Shown here in pieces: positions 6,431-12,245 of a DNA stretch of 12,245 nt (position 1 is the first letter of the stretch; the number at the start of each line of letters is the position of its first letter). Source of the DNA: an uncultured Sulfurovum sp. Lineage in GTDB: Bacteria > Campylobacterota > Campylobacteria > Campylobacterales > Sulfurovaceae. Location of the stretch: positions 1 to 12,245 of the forward strand of contig CAMZNQ010000005.1 of the NCBI GenBank assembly GCA_947313765.1, given 5' to 3'. A program made the position numbers and the translations under genes. Below the pieces are notes generated by a model, which was not told the origin of the DNA, did not search any database, and saw nothing but the letters and a program-made list of their open reading frames with translations.

Positions 6431-6999
6431 AATCCACCATAGAAACTAGTATTAAATAAATCTGGTTTAATACCTACATATCTAGTATGAATGTTTCTAT
6501 ATCCTGCATAGATTTTTACACTCTCAATTACCTCCATGTCAACAGAGACTCTAAACTCATTATATGATACAGAGTCTCCAAATGATAATACTTTAGGTGC
6601 ATAAAGAACTTTTCCTTGCACTCCTACAGGAGGAATATTGAACATTAAAGGTGGAAAAGAGTAACGAACTTTTGCCATAAATGGTAATGCAGTAAAACTC
6701 TCATCGGCTACCTCTGCTAATATAAATTTTGCACCTAAAGTAACCTCAACACCCTCTATCCCCTCTAGCTTATTGGTTGCACCAAGTCCTGCTCCAAGTA
6801 GTTTTGTATCTTCATTATTAATTAAGAAGTTAACATCTGCTTGAAAAATTGTACTGCTTGTTTGAAGTGCTTCCAAATTTCTTGAATCAAGAATAGCCTC
6901 TACCTCTAAATCTTGCTCATTAATATTTATTCCAACTCCACTCTCTGCTAAGAGCAGAGTTGATGTCATTATGAGTGTTAATCCTATTTTTTTTAACAT
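6415..6999 (-). CDS. YfaZ-family outer-membrane protein
   Basis: A 194-residue exported protein. Residues 1-18 form a signal peptide (MLKK, a hydrophobic stretch, then cleavage after LLLA before ESG). The rest alternates short polar and hydrophobic stretches typical of a small beta-barrel, including an ADVNFLINNEDTKLLGAGLG repeat-turn and a late SVKIYAGYRNIHTRY strand. It ends with aromatic YSY, as outer-membrane barrels do. The overall pattern matches the YfaZ family, predicted porin-like proteins of unknown function. An in-frame ATG 12 bp further upstream (7011) exists, but GGAG between the two ATGs sits at the right distance only for the one at 6999, which also gives a normal signal peptide. 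Its own promoter lies just upstream; it appears to be transcribed alone. Confidence 0.82.
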   Translation of the reverse strand: MLKKIGLTLIMTSTLLLAESGVGININEQDLEVEAILDSRNLEALQTSSTIFQADVNFLINNEDTKLLGAGLGATNKLEGIEGVEVTLGAKFILAEVADESFTALPFMAKVRYSFPPLMFNIPPVGVQGKVLYAPKVLSFGDSVSYNEFRVSVDMEVIESVKIYAGYRNIHTRYVGIKPDLFNTSFYGGLKYSY

Positions 7000-7030
7000 A
7001 TATATCTCCATTGTTATATTTATAACTATT

Positions 7031-7039
7031 ATTATATCA
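7031..7039 (-). promoter_or_regulatory. Extended -10 promoter for the yfaZ-like gene
   Basis: On the minus strand this reads TGATATAAT, a TGN-extended consensus -10 box. The predicted start is near 7024, giving a leader of about 25 nt before the ATG at 6999. No clear -35 box is seen. Confidence 0.6.
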
Positions 7040-7072
7040 CAGATTTATATTAAATAGCATAGATTATTTTAT

Positions 7073-7108
7073 ACTCTTTACACGATTCATATACAAAAGA
7101 GTTATAGT
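7073..7108 (+). promoter_or_regulatory. Candidate promoter and inverted-repeat operator upstream of the cytochrome c gene
   Basis: ACTCTTT (7073-7079) and AAAGAGT (7096-7102) are exact inverted copies, with equivalent bases 23 bp apart, about two helical turns. They end directly against TATAGT (7103-7108), a candidate -10 box that would start transcription near 7115 and leave a 22-nt leader. A regulator bound to the arms would sit in the -35 region. An alternative -10 (TATACT, 7070-7075) overlaps the left arm. The regulator is unknown. Confidence 0.35.
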
Positions 7109-7136
7109 ATATAGTCTTGATTATTAGGAGAATAAA

Positions 7137-7439
7137 ATGAGAAGAACACTATTAACACTATCTTTAATATTGGGTTGTAATACAGCTCTTATTGCTGATG
7201 GAGAGACACTATATAAAAACTGTGCTGGTTGTCATGGAGCTAATGGTAATACTAGAGCTTTGCATCTATCAAAAGCTATTGCTGGTGACAACTATGATAA
7301 AACAGTAAAACAGTTAACTGCATATAAAAAGGGTCAACTTAATCTATATGGATTGGGTAATATTATGGAGACACAAGCAAAAACACTATCTAAGTCAGAT
7401 ATAGAAGCTCTAGCAAAGTATATAGAGAGTTTAGAGTAG
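7137..7439 (+). CDS. Small monohaem cytochrome c (c-553 type)
   Basis: A 100-residue class I cytochrome c that should carry electrons in the periplasm. The haem-binding motif CAGCH is at residues 29-33, with His33 the first axial ligand. Met77 in YGLGNIMETQ is the likely second ligand. The segment LSKSDIEALAKYIESLE is the usual C-terminal helix. Size and layout resemble the Campylobacter/Helicobacter cytochrome c-553. A signal peptide starts MRRTLLTLSL; cleavage by signal peptidase I after Ala20 (LIA before DGE) would leave an 80-residue mature protein. The sequence LILGC ending at Cys14 is also lipobox-like, so a lipid-anchored form cannot be excluded. AGGAG lies 7 nt before the ATG. It is monocistronic, flanked by divergent and convergent genes. 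Its electron donor and acceptor are not shown by the context. Confidence 0.9.
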   Translation: MRRTLLTLSLILGCNTALIADGETLYKNCAGCHGANGNTRALHLSKAIAGDNYDKTVKQLTAYKKGQLNLYGLGNIMETQAKTLSKSDIEALAKYIESLE

Positions 7440-7461
7440 ATTGGGAGTTCATCCCAATCTA
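7437..7461. terminator. Bidirectional hairpin between cytochrome c and serS
   Basis: TAGATTGGGA (7437-7446) and TCCCAATCTA (7452-7461) form a perfect 10-bp stem with a 5-nt GTTCA loop. The left arm begins in the stop codon of the cytochrome gene, and the hairpin stands 5 bp beyond the serS stop on the other strand. The plus-strand side is followed by TTATTTTATATATATTTTTTT, a fair U-rich tract, so it serves mainly the cytochrome gene. The minus-strand side is followed by CTCTAAAC, a poorer tract. Confidence 0.75.
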
Positions 7462-7466
7462 TTATT

Positions 7467-8711
7467 TTATATATATTTTTTTAGTGCTTGGGGAATTGTG
7501 ATAGAACCATCTTCATTTTGATAGTTTTCCATAATTGCAACTAATGTACGTCCAACAGCCAATGCTGAACCATTTAGTGTATGTACTAAAAGATTCTTTT
7601 TCCCATCTTTATATCTAATTTTTGCTCTTCTTGCTTGAAAATCTCTAGTATTTGAGATAGATGAAATTTCACGATATTTATTTTGTCCAGGTAACCAAAC
7701 CTCTAAATCTATAGTTTTAGATGCTGAAAAACCAAGGTCTCCTCCACAAAGTTGAACTACTCTATGAGGCAGTTCAAGACGTGTTAAAATATCTGAAGCA
7801 TTCTCCACCATCATATTAAAAATCTCTTCACTCTGTTCAGGGGTAGCAATGGCAACCATCTCCACTTTGTCAAACTGATGTTGTCGAATCATTCCACGCG
7901 TATCACGTCCTGCACTCCCTGCCTCTTTTCTAAAACAAGGGGTATATCCTGTTAATAAAATTGGCAACTCTTTTTGGGTTAAGATTTCATCATTATATAA
8001 GTTAGTCAAAGGAACTTCAGCCGTAGGAATCAGATATAAATCTTCCCCCTCTATCTTAAAGAGGTCATCTTCAAATTTTGGTAGCTGTCCTGTCCCTTGA
8101 AGCATGGTAGCATTGTTAATAAACGGAACATAAACCTCTTCAAACCCTTTTTCACGGTTTACATCTAAAAAGAAGTTAATTAAAGCTCTCTCCATTCGAG
8201 CAGCCTCTCCACGAAGAACAGCAAAACGGCTCTTTGCCAATTTAACCCCTCTGTCAAACTCTATCCAACCATTTATTTCAGCCAATGCCCAATGCTCTTT
8301 AGGCTCAAAATCAAATACTCTAGGCTCTAAAACTTTTCTAAGTTCCACATTGTCATCTTCATCTTTACCCTCTGGTACAGTATCATCTGGTAAATTAGGC
8401 ATTGCCAATGCTACATTTTCTAAAGCCTGTTGTGCCTCTCTTGCTAACTCTTGAAGTCCTACTATCTCCTCTTTTTTAGCATCTACTTTGGCTTTAAGTT
8501 CGGTGATATCTTTCTTCTCACGCATATACTCACCAAAGAGTTTAGACATTTGGTTCTGCTCTGCCTTTGCCTCTTCAAACTTAGCATTTGAATCTTTTAG
8601 AGTTGTAAAAAGTTCTTTTAATTTTTCAAGTGTTTCGCTATCAACACCTTTTTTAATGAACTTAGCAGAGGCTTCGTCAAAGTTTTTTTGTAAATATTTT
8701 AAATCAATCAT
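7467..8711 (-). CDS. serS: Seryl-tRNA synthetase SerS
   Basis: A complete 414-residue class II aminoacyl-tRNA synthetase that charges tRNA-Ser with serine in the cytosol. Residues about 25-105 are charged and helical, matching the long antiparallel coiled coil that grips the tRNA variable arm. The catalytic domain has the serine-binding TAE (230-232), motif 2 with [14 protein letters not shown] (260-273) leading into RQHQF, and motif 3 with [11 protein letters not shown] (380-390, Arg388). [16 protein letters not shown] (347-362) is the family's ATP/serine-site strand. Length is normal and no key residue is missing. The ATG is preceded only by a weak AGG ribosome binding site. A TATAAT on the minus strand at 8750-8755 supplies its own promoter. 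Neighbours on both sides are separated by hairpins, so it is probably transcribed alone. Confidence 0.97.
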   Translation of the reverse strand: MIDLKYLQKNFDEASAKFIKKGVDSETLEKLKELFTTLKDSNAKFEEAKAEQNQMSKLFGEYMREKKDITELKAKVDAKKEEIVGLQELAREAQQALENVALAMPNLPDDTVPEGKDEDDNVELRKVLEPRVFDFEPKEHWALAEINGWIEFDRGVKLAKSRFAVLRGEAARMERALINFFLDVNREKGFEEVYVPFINNATMLQGTGQLPKFEDDLFKIEGEDLYLIPTAEVPLTNLYNDEILTQKELPILLTGYTPCFRKEAGSAGRDTRGMIRQHQFDKVEMVAIATPEQSEEIFNMMVENASDILTRLELPHRVVQLCGGDLGFSASKTIDLEVWLPGQNKYREISSISNTRDFQARRAKIRYKDGKKNLLVHTLNGSALAVGRTLVAIMENYQNEDGSITIPQALKKYI

Positions 8712-8749
8712 GGGTTTACCTATTAAATGTAGAGATATTTTTATTTGGA

Positions 8750-8755
8750 ATTATA
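8750..8755 (-). promoter_or_regulatory. Candidate serS -10 box
   Basis: The minus strand reads ACTATAATTCC, with TATAAT at 8755-8750. The predicted start is near 8743, leaving about 32 nt before the serS ATG. It lies just beyond the terminator of the upstream lipoprotein gene, consistent with a fresh transcription start. No clear -35 box. Confidence 0.55.
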
Positions 8756-8766
8756 GTAAAAGATTT

Positions 8767-8809
8767 AAAAAAGAGGGGTTAATAGAGGAAAGATAATTCT
8801 CTCCTCTAT
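8767..8809 (-). terminator. Intrinsic terminator after the lipoprotein gene
   Basis: On the minus strand ATAGAGGAGAGA (8809-8798) pairs with TCTTTCCTCTAT (8793-8782) across an ATTA loop. This gives a 12-bp stem with one G-U pair when written as RNA. It begins 3 bp after the lipoprotein stop codon. After a 9-nt gap (TAACCCCTC) there is a run of six T (8772-8767). The stem is strong; the gap before the T-run is longer than ideal. Confidence 0.7.
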
Positions 8810-8811
8810 GA

Positions 8812-10656
8812 TTAGAAGCTAGGTAAAGAGACTACATTACACTCTTTAAAAGTAAGTGTTCCATCTTCAGTTGCACTTGTAGATGAAACCTCCACAATCC
8901 AATGAGCAACATCACTACTACCATTTGCTATATATTCTTCTACTGTAGCTGATATTTTATTTTCAGATAAAATTTTCCAAACTACATTTTTAGCCTCCAC
9001 ATTACATCCAACATGAGAATTTCTAACAAAAAAGCTATCCTCTGTACCTGTATCTATCTCAAACGGAATTCTAACGACCTTAGGAAGAGTACTATTAGCA
9101 TCAACACTAATAGCCTCTGGAGTCTTAATCCCTTCTAAATTTCTAGCCGTCATAATCTCTACCTCTCCACTTCTTAAAATAGCATTACTCTCTGGAGTCT
9201 TTCCTAAAAAGTTTATCGCAAAGGCAACACGCTTTCCAATAAAATATGGAGGGTATTTCAACATTACAAACGCTTTACCCTCTTCATCTAATTGATAAGT
9301 TCCATCACTAGAGTCTATCTTAACTTGCCACTCTTTACTAGAACTTGATGATATATCATCAAGATAATTATGACCAACTAAAAATCCTAAACCACTCTTT
9401 GTTGTTCCATTAAAGACCTCGGCTAACTTTAAAGTATCACTACTATCGCTATATGGGTCAATATCCCATTTACCTAAAGCTTCATACTGTTTAACATCTC
9501 CAAAGATAAAGAGCGAGTCACGATTTAAATCTAAATTATCAAAGATAGCTTTTGTTGCTTTAAATGTTCCATCTTCTGGATTTAAAGTACCCTTAACATC
9601 TCCAAATTTTCCATATAAAATCTCTTTACCACTACTGTCTCTTGCTAAGCCACTAATAGCCGAGACATAAATAGTAGGAGATATATTTACAATATTGTTG
9701 TATCTATCTACTGCTGAAATCATATATTTATGTTCAAACCATTTGGTCTCAGAATTATAACTCACCCCCGCACTGTTGATAGAAAAGGCTGTAGGAGCAC
9801 CTGACATCACTAAAGTAGCGTATGTTTTTTCAATATGCTCTGGTTTTCCTTTACTATTTAAATAATCTACCTTAACATCTATATCTGCCAATCCTGAACG
9901 TGTATAGGTCTGCATATAGATAAGTATTTCATTCTCTTTCTCATAAATTAACTTTTCTGATGGAGTATCGTACTTATCTGCATCAAAAATTTTCAATATG
10001 TTTGGCTGTTTACTCTTAACCTCTATCTTGATAATATCAGATGAAGAGATTGGTGATTTTGTATCTTTGTCTATGACTCTTAAAGTAAAACTTCTCTTTT
10101 CATTCAATGCAAATTTCATTGGACTCTCTTTGTCTAATGAAAAATCTATAGCATAATTAAATGTATCAGGAGGGAGAATTTCTCCAGAACCATTTGTATC
10201 ATTGGTATCAGAAATACCTCCTACACTGGTAAATTGAGTTGTATTTAAATCTTTCCAAGAAGAGCTTAAAGAGAGTTCTCTACTCTTTCCATCAAGTGTT
10301 AAGAGAGTTATGCCCTCTACTCTATAAGCCGTAGGGACACATGATTCTTTAAATGAGAGTTTTGCTAATACATTAACATTCCGTTCATCTTCAAAACTAA
10401 TATGATTAGGCGTAAGAGAGCTGTTTCTCACAACACAAGGTGATACATTTAACGCCAAGTCTTTAACTTCAACTTGAACATCTGAAGCATAATTATTACT
10501 TAAAAGTAAATTCATCTCTAAGCTTTTATTATTAGCTTTTAATGTACTTTTAGTTGCGACAACGGTAATATCTGACTCAACTGAAACTTCAGACCCACAC
10601 CCTACTACCAAAAAACTCATACTCGTTGCCATCAATAATTTAAAAATATTTTTCAT
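8812..10656 (-). CDS. Large unknown lipoprotein with probable Ig-like beta domains
   Basis: A 614-residue lipoprotein. MKNIFKLLMATSMSFLVVGC is a textbook type II signal peptide with lipobox VVGC, so Cys20 should be lipidated; Gly21 and Ser22 follow, so nothing argues for inner-membrane retention. I do not recognise the family. Residues 21-140 look like one beta-rich domain with Cys74 and Cys106, which could form a disulfide. A Gly/Asn/Thr/Asp-rich linker spans about 145-165 (GGISDTNDTNGSG). The rest has alternating strands reminiscent of bacterial Ig-like/invasin-type folds, for example KRSFTLRVIDKDTKSPIS and EHKYMISAVDRYNN. A second cysteine pair, Cys551 and Cys606, lies near the end. It is the second gene after the outer-membrane barrel gene, 10 bp apart. 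The ribosome binding site is weak (AAGTGA), suggesting dependence on upstream translation. A surface or periplasmic structural role is an inference only. Confidence 0.85.
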   Translation of the reverse strand: MKNIFKLLMATSMSFLVVGCGSEVSVESDITVVATKSTLKANNKSLEMNLLLSNNYASDVQVEVKDLALNVSPCVVRNSSLTPNHISFEDERNVNVLAKLSFKESCVPTAYRVEGITLLTLDGKSRELSLSSSWKDLNTTQFTSVGGISDTNDTNGSGEILPPDTFNYAIDFSLDKESPMKFALNEKRSFTLRVIDKDTKSPISSSDIIKIEVKSKQPNILKIFDADKYDTPSEKLIYEKENEILIYMQTYTRSGLADIDVKVDYLNSKGKPEHIEKTYATLVMSGAPTAFSINSAGVSYNSETKWFEHKYMISAVDRYNNIVNISPTIYVSAISGLARDSSGKEILYGKFGDVKGTLNPEDGTFKATKAIFDNLDLNRDSLFIFGDVKQYEALGKWDIDPYSDSSDTLKLAEVFNGTTKSGLGFLVGHNYLDDISSSSSKEWQVKIDSSDGTYQLDEEGKAFVMLKYPPYFIGKRVAFAINFLGKTPESNAILRSGEVEIMTARNLEGIKTPEAISVDANSTLPKVVRIPFEIDTGTEDSFFVRNSHVGCNVEAKNVVWKILSENKISATVEEYIANGSSDVAHWIVEVSSTSATEDGTLTFKECNVVSLPSF

Positions 10657-10666
10657 TTCAAATCAC

Positions 10667-11194
10667 TTAATATAGATAATTTAAACCAAGAACAAATGCA
10701 CTTAGGCTATCTATGTTCTCAACATTAGTTCTTGAATATTTATATGATAAATCAAAATCAACCTCATCCAACACATTCCATGCTAAACCAGCTTGTCCAC
10801 CATATAGTAGACCATTTGATTTAATATATCTATCTTCATCAGTATAATTTATCCAACCAACATTAGCACCAATATATGGTTTAAATACAATATCATCTGA
10901 TTTGTATAGACTACTCCAGAAGAAATAATCAAAAGATAATCTTGCTTGTTGGTATGTTTTATCTTTATTTTTAAAAAAATTTAAATCAACAGTAGTTCTC
11001 CAATCTCTATTTTGAGCTCCTATCTTAAATCCATACTCTATATCTTTACTCTCAACCATACCAACCTCATTGATATTATTTAGAGTTGAATACCCAACCT
11101 CTATACCAATAAATCTCTCTGAGGAGAAAGTAGCATCTTTTGCCTCTGAACAACTAAATATTATTAAAGTTAATATAAATATTTTATTAAACAT
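10667..11194 (-). CDS. Small outer-membrane beta-barrel protein
   Basis: A 175-residue exported protein. MFNKIFILTLIIFSCSEAKD is a signal peptide, most likely cut after SEA (residue 18); Cys15 does not sit in a good lipobox because Phe occupies the -2 position. The mature part shows about eight amphipathic strands: RFIGIEVGYSTL, DIEYGFKIGA, WRTTVDLNFF, YQQARLSFDYFF, VFKPYIGANVGWINY, LLYGGQAGLAW, VDFDLSYKYSRT and SAFVLGLNYLY. The chain ends in an aromatic residue, the usual assembly signal for outer-membrane barrels. This fits an OmpA/OmpW-sized eight-strand barrel. AAAGGA lies 8 nt before the ATG. It is the first gene of a unit with the large lipoprotein, so the two may act at the same surface site. 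Specific function unknown. Confidence 0.85.
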   Translation of the reverse strand: MFNKIFILTLIIFSCSEAKDATFSSERFIGIEVGYSTLNNINEVGMVESKDIEYGFKIGAQNRDWRTTVDLNFFKNKDKTYQQARLSFDYFFWSSLYKSDDIVFKPYIGANVGWINYTDEDRYIKSNGLLYGGQAGLAWNVLDEVDFDLSYKYSRTNVENIDSLSAFVLGLNYLY

Positions 11195-11310
11195 TAAAAA
11201 TCCTTTCTAGTAAATATATTTAAACTTATTTTAATTTTACTACATTCTTTATTAATATGTTCTAAAAAATATTTTTAACTTATTTAATTATTTATTAATA
11301 TATAAGAAGA

Positions 11311-11318
11311 ATTATACT
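11311..11318. promoter_or_regulatory. Symmetrical -10 box in the barrel / toxin-antitoxin intergenic region
   Basis: ATTATACT reads TATAAT on the minus strand (11316-11311), which could drive the barrel-lipoprotein genes with a leader of about 110 nt. On the plus strand it reads TATACT (11313-11318), which could start a transcript near 11325, just before the AGGAG at 11339. The rest of 11195-11448 is very AT-rich with no larger gene, and other weak boxes exist, so this assignment is tentative. Confidence 0.35.
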
Positions 11319-11349
11319 CTTGGGACTAAGAATAAAACAGGAGATAAGC

Positions 11350-11424
11350 TTGGTCAATAAGCATTTTGTAAAAAGAATAGCTAAAATCCAAGTAATATTA
11401 CACTATACTTTACGGAAGATATAG
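11350..11424 (+). CDS. Possible 24-residue basic peptide (TTG start)
   Basis: AGGAG at 11339-11343 stands 6 nt before a TTG that opens a 24-codon frame ending in TAG at 11422-11424. The peptide would be strongly basic and amphipathic (Lys/Arg/His at positions 4, 5, 8, 9, 12, 18, 22 and 23, with Ile, Val, Leu and Phe between). A candidate plus-strand -10 (TATACT, 11313-11318) lies at a reasonable distance upstream. Its stop codon falls at the right edge of the palindrome in front of the antitoxin gene, 24 bp before the antitoxin ATG, so it could be a leader peptide. Against it: TTG is a rare start, the frame is short, and the region could equally be untranslated. No known family. Confidence 0.22.
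   Translation: MVNKHFVKRIAKIQVILHYTLRKI
11403..11424 (+). promoter_or_regulatory. Promoter with palindromic candidate operator for the toxin-antitoxin pair
   Basis: CTATACTT (11403-11410) and AAGATATAG (11416-11424) form an inverted repeat around TACGG, interrupted by one extra A in the right arm. The left arm contains TATACT (11404-11409), a good -10 box that would start transcription near 11416 and leave about 33 nt before the antitoxin ATG. An operator overlapping the promoter is what autoregulated Phd/YefM modules use, so the antitoxin is the likely binder. The ribosome binding site AAAGGA follows at 11437-11442. Confidence 0.5.
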
Positions 11425-11448
11425 CACAAAATTACCAAAGGATAAAAC

Positions 11449-11748
11449 ATGATAGCGTACACAAGTCAAGAACTCGTCTCATCATCAGAGTTTGCTAAAA
11501 AATTTGGAAGTTATCTTTCTCAACTAAAATTAAATGTTGTAGAGAAGATTGCCATTTTAAAAAACAACCATATTGAAGCTGTTTTAGTTCCCAAAGATGA
11601 CTATGAAAAAATGAAGAGAGCATGGGAGTTACAAGAGCATAGAGAGATTTATGAGGTTGTTAAAAAGAGAGAAGAGACCCCTTTAAATGAGTATGTTTCA
11701 TTTGATGATATGGCAAAAAGATTAGATATTGATGTAGAAAAACTATAG
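11449..11748 (+). CDS. Phd/YefM-family antitoxin
   Basis: A 99-residue antitoxin. The N-terminal half has the Phd/YefM DNA-binding fold pattern: a first strand and helix (TSQELVSSSEFAKKFGSYLSQL), then EKIAILKNNHIEAVLVPKDDYEKM, which corresponds to the conserved strand-turn-strand and helix that form the dimer. The C-terminal half is highly charged (REIYEVVKKREETP, then SFDDMAKRLDIDVEKL) and should be the flexible part that wraps the toxin. It would neutralise the toxin and repress its own promoter. The ATG follows AAAGGA by 6 nt. The toxin gene starts 7 bp after its stop, the normal order antitoxin first. Family membership is based on pattern, not on a search; a RelB-like assignment is less likely. 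Confidence 0.82.
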   Translation: MIAYTSQELVSSSEFAKKFGSYLSQLKLNVVEKIAILKNNHIEAVLVPKDDYEKMKRAWELQEHREIYEVVKKREETPLNEYVSFDDMAKRLDIDVEKL

Positions 11749-11755
11749 GTTTAAA

Positions 11756-12076
11756 ATGTATAATATTGAGTATCATCCTGCATTGGAACAAGATTTAAAA
11801 GAGTTAGGACACAGTACGGCTAAATTGGTTTTTAAAAAGTTAAAGAAGATAGCCCAAGACCCTATTATTGGTATTGACCTCGGAAACAAAGCCAATATGA
11901 ATCTTGCAGGTTATAAAAAAGTTTATGTAGATAAAAAGAGAGTTCGCATCGTCTATAAAATAGTTGATGAAAAAATTGTAATTTATCTCATTACTGTTGG
12001 GAAAAGAGATGATATGGAAGTTTATGAGAAGGCTTCTTGTAGGGTGGAGAATGAGAGTGAACAAACAAATGCCTAA
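11756..12076 (+). CDS. RelE/ParE-family toxin
   Basis: A 106-residue toxin of the RelE/ParE superfamily. MYNIEYHPALEQDLKEL is the typical first strand and helix. GYKKVYVDKKRVRIVYKI (residues 52-69) supplies the basic central strands, and ITVGKRDDMEVYEKA (79-93) is the conserved final strand and helix, with Arg84 and Tyr90 in the positions often catalytic in RelE-type mRNA endonucleases. It is probably a ribosome-dependent mRNA cleaver, though ParE-like gyrase poisoning cannot be excluded from sequence alone. After about residue 93 there is a polar tail (SCRVENESEQTNA) beyond the usual end of the fold. That tail is encoded in the DNA that overlaps the next gene. A weak AGG precedes the start. 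Paired with the antitoxin 7 bp upstream. Confidence 0.83.
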   Translation: MYNIEYHPALEQDLKELGHSTAKLVFKKLKKIAQDPIIGIDLGNKANMNLAGYKKVYVDKKRVRIVYKIVDEKIVIYLITVGKRDDMEVYEKASCRVENESEQTNA

Positions 12077-12245
12077 CCAATTCCCATGGGACAACTACTC
12101 CGACCAACCACACATCCTAAAAAGAACATTAAAAAAAGAGCTACGAAAGGGGCATGGTGTAGATTATGCTAAACTCATAGCTACTAACCTCATCTATTTT
12201 CCCTATCTATTTCTAAAATTCTTCTTAAAGCATTCGGAGTCGGAG
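12051..12245 (+). CDS. 5' part of an unrecognised gene (runs off the window)
   Basis: An open frame of 65 codons that is still open at the window edge. It starts within the last 26 bp of the toxin gene, in another frame. Three in-frame starts are possible: ATG 12051, GTG 12057, which has GGAG (12046-12049) at an ideal 7 nt, and ATG 12069, giving MPNQFPWDNYSDQPHILKR. The visible part has a polar, aromatic N-terminus, a strongly basic stretch (LKRTLKKELRKGHG) and then a hydrophobic segment around LIATNLIYFPYLFLKFFLK that could lie in or against a membrane. I do not recognise the family. The overlap and shared strand suggest it may be read with the toxin-antitoxin genes, although the rest of the protein is needed to say anything about function. 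Confidence 0.6.
   Translation, partial: MRVNKQMPNQFPWDNYSDQPHILKRTLKKELRKGHGVDYAKLIATNLIYFPYLFLKFFLKHSESE

Noticed and set aside
7000..7011. Upstream ATG (7011) as start of the yfaZ-like gene
   Set aside because: The only good Shine-Dalgarno (GGAG) lies between the two ATGs and serves 6999; the longer form puts four extra residues before a normal signal peptide.
8488..8796. Plus-strand open frame across the start of serS
   Set aside because: Mostly the complement of the serS coiled-coil region, with no recognisable domain; it also runs through the serS promoter and the lipoprotein terminator.
11195..11448. CRISPR array or repeat cluster in the AT-rich gap
   Set aside because: Only AT-rich simple sequence and a chance ATAAGC direct repeat (11344-11349 and 11357-11362) are visible; there is no regular repeat-spacer pattern.
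11840..12094. Minus-strand open frame across the toxin gene
   Set aside because: It is the complement of the well-supported RelE/ParE toxin and has no family pattern of its own.

Overview
The window looks like chromosome from a free-living or environmental member of the Campylobacterota (Epsilonproteobacteria; a Sulfurovum- or Sulfurimonas-like organism is my best guess). The DNA is AT-rich. The proteins include an aminofutalosine synthase of the futalosine menaquinone route, a cytochrome c-553-type protein resembling the Campylobacter one, and GlmS and SerS of the type seen in this phylum. Species is an inference; there is no rRNA or tRNA gene in the window to fix it.

Layout. (1) 48-353: a small PsiE-like membrane protein on the + strand. 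(2) 354-575: a gene-free stretch holding a lone right end of an IS200/IS605-type element (minus orientation, about 460-522) with no transposase or tnpB, plus several small palindromes. (3) 576-2079, minus strand: mqnE and a purine phosphoribosyltransferase gene that overlap by 8 bp. (4) 2139-6406, plus strand: glnD (PII uridylyltransferase-like) and glmS, 2 bp apart. mqnE and glnD diverge from a 59-bp gap in which the two -10 boxes overlap. (5) 6415-6999, minus: YfaZ-family outer-membrane protein, convergent with glmS across one shared hairpin. (6) 7137-7439, plus: small monohaem cytochrome c, convergent with serS (7467-8711, minus) across another hairpin. (7) 8812-11194, minus: a two-gene unit encoding an eight-strand-like outer-membrane barrel followed by a large unknown lipoprotein, closed by a good intrinsic terminator. 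(8) 11403-12076, plus: a Phd/YefM-RelE/ParE toxin-antitoxin pair with a palindromic candidate operator. (9) 12051-12245: the start of an unrecognised gene that overlaps the toxin gene and runs off the window.

Most of the window is housekeeping: menaquinone synthesis, nitrogen signalling, amino-sugar synthesis, tRNA charging and electron transfer. The accessory content is the IS605 remnant, the barrel/lipoprotein pair and the toxin-antitoxin module. I did not find a clear new defence or mobile system. The best candidates for something undescribed are the solo IS605/omega-RNA-like end beside the menaquinone genes, the barrel-lipoprotein pair, and a possible 24-residue peptide gene whose end coincides with the toxin-antitoxin operator.
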